Shown: in pieces, positions 1 to 5,150 of the stretch
Numbering within the stretch: position 1 is the first letter of the stretch
How the letters are laid out: each line of letters begins with the position of its first letter
Assembly (NCBI GenBank): GCA_019237515.1
Contig: JAFAGX010000616.1
Coordinates: forward strand, 1 to 5,150
Source: Acidobacteriaceae bacterium
Lineage (GTDB): Bacteria; Acidobacteriota; Terriglobia; Terriglobales; SbA1
Direction: 5' to 3'
DNA: 5,150 nucleotides
Notes under the pieces: model-generated
What the model was told of the DNA's origin: nothing
Database searches by the model: none
The model's input: the letters and a program-made list of their open reading frames with translations, nothing else
Position numbers and translations under genes: made by a program

Positions 1-1
1 C

Positions 2-55
2 GGCAAACAGATGATTGACGAGATAGGACTCTTCGGCTTGCGTCGAGGGGAATGA
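2..55 (+). CDS. possible 3' end of an upstream gene (partial)
   Basis: Of the three forward frames at the window edge, only this one stays open beyond the first 18 bases. It gives 17 residues ending GLFGLRRGE before a TGA at 53-55. The other two frames stop at 12-14 and 16-18. The stretch is too short to identify and may be chance. The reverse strand is also open here in all frames, so a leftward gene cannot be excluded from this fragment. Confidence 0.2.
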   Translation, partial: GKQMIDEIGLFGLRRGE

Positions 56-100
56 GCGCTGTGCGGTGCCTGACAATTGGTTGAGATCGCAGTTGATTTG

Positions 101-105
101 AGAGG
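101..105 (+). promoter_or_regulatory. ribosome binding site deciding the start at 115
   Basis: AGAGG lies directly against an ATG at 106 with no spacing, but nine bases before a second in-frame ATG at 115. The spacing favours initiation at 115. The only difference is whether three residues (MSL) precede the signal peptide. Confidence 0.5.
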
Positions 106-114
106 ATGAGCCTC

Positions 115-825
115 ATGAGACAGCATTCCCGAAGCATTCTTCCCCTGGTTTTCGCGGCCGTGCTCAGTTGCACTACTTTCGCGCAAACGCAGCTGCAGCA
201 ACGAAATGTAGCGGTCAATGGACAGAGCGGAAAGGCCGACGTGATTGACCAGAATGGCCGGTCGTTCGTGGACGTGTCGGCCCTGGCCAGCATCGGCAAG
301 GGTTCAGTGAGTTTCGACGGGCTAGGCATAGTCCTGACCCTTCCTGCGGGGGCAAGTGGTACGACGACGGCCGGCAGCTCGGCCTCCCCTGCTGCTACTT
401 CGCAGCCAGCAAATAGTGCCGCGTTGTCGCAGGAGTTTATGAAAGCCGGCATTGAAGAAATCGCGCGCCTGCGGGAGTGGGCTACAACGCTGGCCTCAGC
501 CATTCGGGGTGGGTATGGGATCACCGATGAGTGGGTCAATGGCTATCGCGATCAGGCGTCGCAGAGCCTGCAGCTGGCGGAAGCGGCGACCTCGACCGAT
601 GGCGACCGCAATGCGGTGCAGTTGCTCCGTCACGTTTTTGACCTGGTTCAGCAATGGAGTGATCAGCTAGTGGCCGCGAAGAAATCAATGGACACGGCCA
701 AGTACACGACCTCTCCAAACGCTTTGCGCGAAGACCCGCTGTCGCAAAAGCTCATAACCTGCGGACACTTTGTGACCCAGATGTTGGGGAGCGCCACGTT
801 TCAGGATGACGCTTCATGCCACTAA
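115..825 (+). CDS. secreted stalk-domain protein with helical C-terminal region
   Basis: The product has 236 residues from the ATG at 115; an ATG at 106 would add three. Residues 1-23 form a Sec signal peptide (basic start, then a hydrophobic run, then TFA before Q24). Cys19 in VLSC weakly resembles a lipobox, so a lipoprotein is possible. Residues about 31-77 look like a small beta domain of the copper-amine-oxidase N-terminal/stalk type: VNGQ, NGRSFVDVSAL and IVLTLP. A Ser/Thr/Ala/Gly/Pro linker (about 78-104) leads to a mostly helical segment (about 104-227) containing EEIARLREW, GYRDQA and GDRNAVQLL. Cys216 and Cys235 could form a disulfide. Similar two-part proteins recur in Acidobacteria as far as I recall. 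The function is unknown; a binding or scaffold role in the periplasm or at the surface is inference. No catalytic motif is visible. The gene stands alone, with 403 bases to the next gene. Confidence 0.85.
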   Translation: MRQHSRSILPLVFAAVLSCTTFAQTQLQQRNVAVNGQSGKADVIDQNGRSFVDVSALASIGKGSVSFDGLGIVLTLPAGASGTTTAGSSASPAATSQPANSAALSQEFMKAGIEEIARLREWATTLASAIRGGYGITDEWVNGYRDQASQSLQLAEAATSTDGDRNAVQLLRHVFDLVQQWSDQLVAAKKSMDTAKYTTSPNALREDPLSQKLITCGHFVTQMLGSATFQDDASCH

Positions 826-888
826 CGATATGAAGTGCACTGGACACCGACGCATCGGCAAAAGTAACGGCGAAATAATGTGACTGAT

Positions 889-937
889 GGCGGCAATGCA
901 ATCAAGGATTTCCCCTCATTCGCCGTCCCAGTTTTTT
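889..937 (+). terminator. candidate Rho-independent terminator of the stalk-domain gene
   Basis: Bases 889-898 (GGCGGCAATG) can pair with 917-927 (CATTCGCCGTC). This gives ten pairs, one of them G-U, with a single bulged C at 921 and an 18-base loop. A run of six T (932-937) follows four bases after the stem. The site is about 65 bases downstream of the stop codon at 825, a reasonable place to end that transcript. The loop is large and the T-run slightly displaced, so it may be a weak terminator. Confidence 0.4.
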
Positions 938-1031
938 CTCGCAAAGCCTAGTTGATGCTGAAGATGCTGAATAAGTGTAACCGCTGACTAAAGAACTATC
1001 GCATCGCATGGCGATCCGTGAAGAGATCTCC

Positions 1032-1047
1032 CTGTCACAAATGACAG
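1032..1047. promoter_or_regulatory. perfect 16-bp palindrome, candidate operator
   Basis: CTGTCA-CAAA-TGACAG has perfect 6-base arms around a 4-base centre, with the arm centres 10 bases apart. That is one helical turn, as expected for a dimeric helix-turn-helix regulator. It lies about 180 bases upstream of the EEP start, in the only intergenic region long enough to carry that operon's promoter. No regulator gene is visible in the window, so the binding protein is unknown. It could also be a chance palindrome. Confidence 0.35.
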
Positions 1048-1228
1048 TTACCGGTGGTCCAAATGGCATGCTGTAGTTATTTCCCTCCGGCTGCGACCTC
1101 GCTATCGGAGGCGATGAGCGTAGCGCTTCCCGCCAGGGCCCCAGCAAATGATCAAGGATCTCCTCGGCACGACAAAATGAAAGCCTCTTACAGGATAACC
1201 GGCAATAAGGGTCTCAGGGAGACACCGA

Positions 1229-2890
1229 ATGAGAAGAATGGGAAAAAGGGCATGTGTCAGTCTTCTGGTAGGCTTATGGCCGGTTCTGGTCGGAGTAGCA
1301 TTTCTGCTGGGAGAAGACTACACACGCGACGCAAGCCCTCCCTTGTTCTCCTACGACGAACTTCTTCAGCTTAGATCGACTCAGGAACTGAGCCCCGAGC
1401 TTGCAAGCAAGCTTCACGTCATTACCACGACTCCTTTCATTAACAATGAGGCCTATTATCGCGGTACAAGACCGCATCCACCCGAAGTGGAGGGGCTTGG
1501 CCCTACGCTCCGCGTTGCTTTTTGGAACATTGAGCGGGGACTTGAACTCGACGAGATCCAACTTCTTCTGACCGACAAGGAAAACTTCATGGCGAAGGTC
1601 GCCGAGGAGCGCAAGCATGCGAAGGAGCACGGCAAGAGGATCCGCAAGGTAAATCTTGAGAGGATACCTCGGGACATTGAGCTCTTGAAGGCCGCCGACG
1701 TGTGGGTCTTGAACGAAGTCGACTGGGGTGTGAAGCGAACACGATACCGAGAAGTCATCCGTGAACTTGGCGAGATCCTGAACATGAATTGGGCTTATGG
1801 CGTGGAGTTTCTCGAGATCGACTCCAAGCAGCTAGGGACCGACACATTCGACGACGGCGAGGACGAGCAATCTCGGGAGCAGCTTCTGGAAGAGTTCACG
1901 GTCGACAAGAACCGTCTGCGGGCACTGCACGGAAATGCGGTGCTCTCCCGCTACCCAATCCGTTCGGCAAAGCTGGTTCCTTTCACAGTCGGGTACGATT
2001 GGTTTCAGGAGAGCAAAATCCGGCCGTTGGAAAAAGGTAAGCGAAAAGCGGCCATCCTAATTGGCGAGGACTTGTCGCGCGAGGTACGCCGCGGACAACG
2101 CTCGATGCTGATTGTCGATCTAGACGTGCCAGAGGCGCCGGGCCATATGGTGACCGTGGTATCCACGCACCTGGAGAACCGTGCCAAGCCTAAGATCCGC
2201 CGGCGACAAATGGAGGAGCTGTTAAAACAGGTTCACGATATTCCCCATTCGGTCATAGTGGCTGGCGATTTCAACACCACCGGCAGCGACTCAACTCCGA
2301 CGAGCGTAGAAAACATGCTCTATAAGAGGTATGGAAGCGTGGACTTCTGGACCACGAAGGGCATTCAGTGGTCGACCGGAGTTGGCCTAATTTATAGCGG
2401 CGCAAAGGCAGCAGGTAAGCTATCTGGAATCCAATACCGCATCGACCCTACGTCGGCGAATATTCCTGGCGCGTCCCCAAATCTAGAGCGCGGATTGTTC
2501 TCCACTATCGAGAAATATCGCTTTGCGGATGGGCATGCTTTCGATTTTCGCGGTGTTCCCGAGCGGACTATAAACGGCACATCTGGAACATTGGCAGACT
2601 CGAACGAGCGCGGAAGTGCAGGATTCACTCCCACGTTCGTGACTGAATTGATCTGGGGAAAGGTTGGCGTGGCCAAGTTCAAGCTCGATTGGATCTTCGT
2701 GAAGTCCAATCCGGCGAGTCCACGGGACCTGCAAGGACCATATCGTTTTGCGCCGCATTTTGCCCGAACGATGGGCGATTTGAACAATTGTCTGCCAGAG
2801 CCGATCTCCGATCACAGTCCCATGACAGTCGATCTTCCGTTCAACGAACCTAAAGTGCCGCAGCAGAAAATGACGCATCGAACGGAGTAG
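1229..2890 (+). CDS. membrane-anchored endonuclease/exonuclease/phosphatase (EEP) family hydrolase
   Basis: This 553-residue member of the EEP (DNase I-like) metal-dependent phosphoesterase superfamily cleaves phosphate esters; its substrate cannot be told from sequence. Residues 1-8 are basic and 9-27 hydrophobic with no clear cleavage site, suggesting a signal anchor with the enzyme facing the periplasm. All family motifs appear in order: FWNIERG (Asn100), LNEVD (Glu163, metal ligand), GNAVLSRYPI (235-244), STHLE (His314), GDFNT (Asp347, Asn349), LDWIF (Asp487) and SDHSP (Asp528, His529). The active site therefore looks intact. Two insertions make it longer than the typical 250-300 residue domain: a charged helical stretch (about 107-150) and about 135 residues between GDFNT and LDWIF. 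The start has AGGGAGA six bases upstream; Met4 is an alternative. The PAP2 gene follows after three bases in the same frame. Extracytoplasmic nuclease, phospholipase or sphingomyelinase-like phosphodiesterase, and inositol-phosphate phosphatase are all possible. Confidence 0.93.
   Translation: MRRMGKRACVSLLVGLWPVLVGVAFLLGEDYTRDASPPLFSYDELLQLRSTQELSPELASKLHVITTTPFINNEAYYRGTRPHPPEVEGLGPTLRVAFWNIERGLELDEIQLLLTDKENFMAKVAEERKHAKEHGKRIRKVNLERIPRDIELLKAADVWVLNEVDWGVKRTRYREVIRELGEILNMNWAYGVEFLEIDSKQLGTDTFDDGEDEQSREQLLEEFTVDKNRLRALHGNAVLSRYPIRSAKLVPFTVGYDWFQESKIRPLEKGKRKAAILIGEDLSREVRRGQRSMLIVDLDVPEAPGHMVTVVSTHLENRAKPKIRRRQMEELLKQVHDIPHSVIVAGDFNTTGSDSTPTSVENMLYKRYGSVDFWTTKGIQWSTGVGLIYSGAKAAGKLSGIQYRIDPTSANIPGASPNLERGLFSTIEKYRFADGHAFDFRGVPERTINGTSGTLADSNERGSAGFTPTFVTELIWGKVGVAKFKLDWIFVKSNPASPRDLQGPYRFAPHFARTMGDLNNCLPEPISDHSPMTVDLPFNEPKVPQQKMTHRTE
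2884..2887 (+). promoter_or_regulatory. ribosome binding site supporting a TTG start
   Basis: GGAG lies inside the last codons of the EEP gene, six bases before the TTG at 2894. It supports the unusual TTG initiation codon and suggests that ribosomes ending at the TAG (2888-2890) restart on the PAP2 gene. No in-frame ATG occurs before the catalytic region, and the TAG closes the frame immediately upstream. Confidence 0.6.
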
Positions 2891-2893
2891 TCC

Positions 2894-3772
2894 TTGAGAT
2901 TTCACGCGGCGAAACGATTCCTCAGCCGGGTACTGTGTGCTGCCTTGCTCTCGCTCGCGGCAGTGGCGCAAGTAGTCCCGGAAGCAGCGTGCCTCCTGGC
3001 ACCAACCAACGCACGGCAATTCGAAGGCCCGGACTGCAACGGACCGCCGGGAGGACCTCCCCAGCAAGACAAGAAAAAAACTGTCTCCTCTTCGGACGGG
3101 AGCTTAACGGCGCTGATCAAGCGGGGGCCGGTAGAGCAGAAACAGATCTACTCAGCTCCGTTTCGTCGCCACAATCTGAAGTGGGACGCGCTCTTCCTGA
3201 TAGCCACGGCAGGATTGATTGCTGCGGATAAACACGTAACAGCAGCGATCCCGCATGACAATCTGAGCGTTAGTCAGCACATCTCCGATGCCGGTTTATA
3301 TTCAACCGTCGCAACAACGGGAATTTTGCTCGTGGCTGGCATAGCGAAGAAGAACGAACGTGCGCAGGAGGCCGGTATCCTGGGGTTCGAAGCCTTCGCC
3401 AACGACCTGGCTGTGGGTGCTGTCACCCAGTTAGTGGCAGGCCGGGAACGACCTCTCGAGGGTGCCGGGCATGGTCGTTTCTGGGTCAACAACAACATTG
3501 ACAGTTCGTTTCCATCCATGCATTCCGGTCTGACTTGGTCCATGGCAAGTGTGCTGGCGCACGAATACCCTCGCCCCTGGGTGCAATTCCTGGCATACGG
3601 AACGGCCACGACTGTCTCAGTAACACGCGTGACAGGATTAAAACACTTTCCCGCGGACGTGGCGGTGGGCGGGGTCTTTGGCTACTTGATTGGTCAGCAC
3701 ATGTTCCACTCGCATTCTCGCTTCTTCCACGGACATCACGATCAAAAGATCCCGTGTAGGGGAGGCGCTTAG
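2894..3772 (+). CDS. PAP2 superfamily phosphatase (membrane, extracytoplasmic active site)
   Basis: This 292-residue protein belongs to the PAP2 / type 2 phosphatidic acid phosphatase superfamily, which removes phosphate from lipid or polyprenyl phosphates through a phospho-histidine intermediate. The three-part signature is present: RP at 186-187, PSMH at 207-210 (His210) and TRx5HxxxD at 244-255 (nucleophile His251, Asp255). Departures from the consensus Kx6RP / PSGH / SRx5HxxxD are Gln179 for Lys, Met209 for Gly and Thr244 for Ser. An N-terminal signal segment (about 10-25, AVA before Q26) is followed by a Pro/Gly-rich linker (45-57). Hydrophobic segments lie near 97-112, 135-151, 167-183, 229-247 and 255-270. 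The tail is His-rich (six His at 269-282). The TTG start is supported by GGAG at 2884-2887, by the signal peptide and by the lack of any earlier ATG. Tight coupling to the EEP gene suggests a shared pathway. Lipid A or undecaprenyl-phosphate phosphatase activity is possible but unproven. Confidence 0.92.
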   Translation: MRFHAAKRFLSRVLCAALLSLAAVAQVVPEAACLLAPTNARQFEGPDCNGPPGGPPQQDKKKTVSSSDGSLTALIKRGPVEQKQIYSAPFRRHNLKWDALFLIATAGLIAADKHVTAAIPHDNLSVSQHISDAGLYSTVATTGILLVAGIAKKNERAQEAGILGFEAFANDLAVGAVTQLVAGRERPLEGAGHGRFWVNNNIDSSFPSMHSGLTWSMASVLAHEYPRPWVQFLAYGTATTVSVTRVTGLKHFPADVAVGGVFGYLIGQHMFHSHSRFFHGHHDQKIPCRGGA

Positions 3773-3823
3773 CATTGCCCTCATCAGCACGGGCTAAGTT
3801 GCACTTCATTGTGAACTTGCAAC
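3768..3823 (+). repeat. overlapping inverted repeats in the PAP2-VWA gap
   Basis: Three pairings occupy this stretch. CTTAGC (3768-3773, spanning the PAP2 stop codon) pairs with GCTAAG (3793-3798). AAGTT(G)CAC (3796-3804) pairs with GTGAACTT (3811-3818), giving eight pairs, one bulged G and a 6-base loop. GTTGCA (3798-3803) and TGCAAC (3818-3823) form a perfect inverted repeat with a 14-base spacer. The first two stems share 3796-3798 and cannot both form fully. No T-run follows, so this is not a standard terminator. It may be an operator, an mRNA processing structure, or chance. Confidence 0.4.
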
Positions 3824-3854
3824 ACTTAATCTTCGCAGTCAACAGGAGAGCAAC

Positions 3855-4850
3855 ATGAAAACTCACAAATTGGGGCTTACACTGCTAGGCACATTCGGTG
3901 CCTTGATATTGATCAGCCCGATCGCCCACTCACAGGAAAAAACCACTCCGAAGACGGTTCCGGTTCACTTGGTGATCACGGACGCCGCTCTCCGCGATGA
4001 GAAGGAACTTCCGCCTCTGCAATCGCAAGATGTGAAAGTGAAACAAGGAAAGAATTTCCTTCAAGTTACACAATTGATCCTCGCACAAGGTGACAACGCT
4101 GCGCTTCAGTTGATGATCTTGATCGACGATACGCTTAACTCATCGGTGGGAAACAATCTCAGTGATATCAAGGATTTCATCAACGCCCAGCCAGCCTCGA
4201 CGCTTATCGGCGTCGCCTATATGTCGAACGCGACCGTTAACGTAGTTCAGAACTTCACCGCTGATCATGATCTTGTGATCAAAGCGGTTCGGTTGCCTCG
4301 GGGTTCATTCTCCACTATGGACAGCCCATACCTGTCGCTGATTAGCCTCGTAAAGAGTTGGCCTCAGCAGAAAATACGTCGTGAGGTTTTGATGGTGAGC
4401 GACGGAATCGACCGGCTCCGGGGTGAAACACCTCAGCCTTCCCGTCTCGGACCAAACTTCGGCACTGTATATCACAGTATGCCCACCATCAGTGCGGATG
4501 CGACGTCGGCGAGCGAGATCAGTCAGCGTTACAACGTCATCGTTTATCCCCTATACGCGGCAGGGGTCGGCCGAGCTGGCCGAAGCGGTTGGGACCTGCA
4601 AACGGGGCTGTCCGGACTTTCCAAGATCGCAGATGAAACCGGCGGCGAATGTTTTTCTCTCGGGACGTCGCCTCTGGTTAGCTTTAAGCCTTATCTGGAA
4701 CGCTTGCAGAAGCTGCTCTCCAATCAGTACTACGTGGTATTCGAGGCTGTGCCAGGAAAAAAGGCAACTTTGCAGCGCGTCAAAATCCAGACTGAGCTTT
4801 CAAATTCTGAGCTTCTCGCTCCAGACAATGTGTGGGTTCCGGCCATGTGA
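3855..4850 (+). CDS. secreted VWA-domain protein, acidobacterial VWFA-related family
   Basis: The product has 331 residues. Residues 1-26 are a signal peptide (MKTHK, hydrophobic core, AHS before Q27). An N-terminal beta region (about 34-75) carries VPVHLVITD and the LQSQDVKVKQG pattern typical of this family. A von Willebrand factor A-like fold follows, from LMILID (86-91) to about residue 295. The metal-ion-dependent adhesion site is degenerate: the DxSxS position reads D91-D-T93-L-N95, while the later Asp is kept in MVSDGID (Asp183). The C-terminal NQYYVVFEA...LQRVKIQTE...VWVPA segment matches the family ending as I remember it. Such proteins are numerous in Acidobacteria and are generally of unknown function; protein-protein binding in the periplasm or on the surface is inferred from the fold. 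The start is clear, with AGGAG at 3844-3848, six bases before the ATG. It lies 82 bases after the PAP2 gene, so it may share that transcript or have its own promoter. Confidence 0.93.
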   Translation: MKTHKLGLTLLGTFGALILISPIAHSQEKTTPKTVPVHLVITDAALRDEKELPPLQSQDVKVKQGKNFLQVTQLILAQGDNAALQLMILIDDTLNSSVGNNLSDIKDFINAQPASTLIGVAYMSNATVNVVQNFTADHDLVIKAVRLPRGSFSTMDSPYLSLISLVKSWPQQKIRREVLMVSDGIDRLRGETPQPSRLGPNFGTVYHSMPTISADATSASEISQRYNVIVYPLYAAGVGRAGRSGWDLQTGLSGLSKIADETGGECFSLGTSPLVSFKPYLERLQKLLSNQYYVVFEAVPGKKATLQRVKIQTELSNSELLAPDNVWVPAM

Positions 4851-5132
4851 GCAAGAGATGGTAAGAAAATTTCACAAATCACGATGCCGTAATGCACATG
4901 TCAGGAACGAGAAGGAAGGTTACAAAAAAACCGTGCGACTCGGTGGATAATGGAGCTGGAACGTCCCAGATTTCTAAGCACGGCGCTCGGCAGCTGCGCA
5001 ATCACTCCGCCTAGTTTTTTGTCTTTGCAGCTTGCTCGAACCGCAACCAGGTCGTGGGCTAAAGAACAGTGTGACCGCTAGATCTGGTCGAGATTCGCCG
5101 GCGCAGTCCAATCTTGGAGGAGTTGGAAAAGA
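4851..5132 (+). other. non-coding region downstream of the VWA gene
   Basis: No gene was recognised. There is an A-run at 4924-4930 followed by ACCG-N7-CGGT, which on the minus strand would be a short stem followed by T. There is a T-run at 5015-5020 with a weak stem before it. A Shine-Dalgarno sequence, GGAGGAG (5116-5122), leads to a possible start at 5133. No clear promoter hexamers were found. Confidence 0.5.
4982..5020 (+). terminator. weak candidate terminator after the VWA gene
   Basis: GGCG (4982-4985) can pair with CGCC (5008-5011), and six T (5015-5020) follow after TAG. The stem is only four perfect pairs around a 22-base loop. A competing GCGC/GCGC pairing (4983-4986 with 4996-4999) exists inside. 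The position, about 130-170 bases after the stop codon, is plausible, but the structure is poor. Confidence 0.25.
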
Positions 5133-5150
5133 ATGGAAACATCAGGATCG
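5133..5150 (+). CDS. possible 5' end of the next gene (partial)
   Basis: ATG at 5133 opens METSGS and runs off the window. A strong Shine-Dalgarno, GGAGGAG (5116-5122), lies ten bases upstream, slightly far but workable. The frame is closed upstream by a TAG at 5079-5081, and no ATG occurs between. Six codons are too few to identify a product. Confidence 0.4.

Larger units (their letters stand above)
826..1228 (+). other. non-coding region between the stalk-domain gene and the EEP operon
   Basis: No convincing gene was found in these 403 bases. The region holds a terminator-like hairpin (889-937), a perfect palindrome (1032-1047) and an imperfect direct repeat, ATCAAGGATTTCCCCTC at 901-917 versus ATCAAGGATCTCCTC at 1151-1165. 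It ends in the EEP ribosome binding site AGGGAGA (1216-1222), six bases before the ATG. The promoter of the downstream operon should lie here, but I could not find a clear -35/-10 pair. The best candidate, TTGATG (952-957) with TGTAAC (976-981) at an 18-base spacer, matches consensus at only four of six positions in each half. Confidence 0.6.

Noticed and set aside
52..84. Ten-codon open frame (MSAVRCLTIG) overlapping the TGA at 53-55
   Set aside because: The ATGA overlap looks like coupling, but the GAGGGG is only about one base from the ATG and the peptide is too short to support.
70..98. Promoter-like CTGACA (70-75) upstream of the stalk-domain gene
   Set aside because: The -35 match is good, but no -10 sequence better than three of six is found at a proper spacing, and transcription would start almost at the start codon.
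902..1147. Minus-strand open frame of 81 codons in the intergenic region
   Set aside because: It starts at TTG with its only Shine-Dalgarno-like sequence about 12 bases away. The product has no recognisable domain or signal, and it would cover the terminator-like hairpin and the palindrome.
1054..1374. Plus-strand open frame of 106 codons overlapping the EEP start
   Set aside because: It overlaps the EEP signal anchor out of frame, has no good ribosome binding site, and its product looks like random translation.
2483..3067. Long minus-strand open frame (194 codons) across the EEP-PAP2 junction
   Set aside because: It is antisense to two genes with complete catalytic motifs and shows no domain of its own.
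4924..4945. Minus-strand terminator-like ACCG-N7-CGGT followed by seven T
   Set aside because: The stem has only four pairs, and no minus-strand gene is seen to the right that would need it.
4423..4950. Plus-strand open frame of 175 codons overlapping the VWA gene
   Set aside because: It is a shifted-frame shadow of the VWA gene; its product is rich in Arg/Cys/Ser with no domain-like pattern.

Overview
The window most resembles a chromosomal piece of an Acidobacteriota genome (Terriglobia type, for example Koribacter or Granulicella relatives). Two proteins point there. One is a secreted VWA-domain protein whose C-terminus has the NQYYVVFEA / LQRVKIQTE pattern of the acidobacterial 'VWFA-related' family. 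The other is a secreted stalk-domain protein (VNGQ...NGRSFVDVSAL...LTLP) of a kind that recurs in the same phylum. This placement rests on remembered family resemblance, not on a search.

All supported genes lie on the + strand. Positions 1-114 hold a possible 3' gene tail and the leader of the first gene. Positions 115-825 encode a secreted stalk-domain protein with a helical C-terminal part. Positions 826-1228 are non-coding and hold a plausible terminator hairpin (889-937) and a perfect 16-bp palindrome (1032-1047). Positions 1229-2890 encode a membrane-anchored endonuclease/exonuclease/phosphatase (EEP) hydrolase with all family motifs. Only three bases separate it from a PAP2-type phosphatase (2894-3772), which starts at TTG and lies in the same reading frame, so one TAG divides the two. 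An 82-base gap with overlapping inverted repeats leads to the VWA-domain protein (3855-4850). Positions 4851-5132 are non-coding, and the first six codons of a possible next gene begin at 5133.

All four complete proteins begin with a signal peptide or signal anchor, so this is a block of envelope or periplasmic proteins. The EEP and PAP2 genes are very probably co-transcribed and translationally coupled. The EEP superfamily includes phosphodiesterases such as sphingomyelinases and PAP2 enzymes are phosphomonoesterases, so the pair could act in sequence on an envelope phospholipid or polyprenyl substrate. That is inference. No mobile element, CRISPR array, tRNA or rRNA was seen. The most unusual points are the in-frame amber junction, the overlapping inverted repeats before the VWA gene, the degenerate MIDAS of the VWA protein, and the palindrome upstream of the EEP gene.
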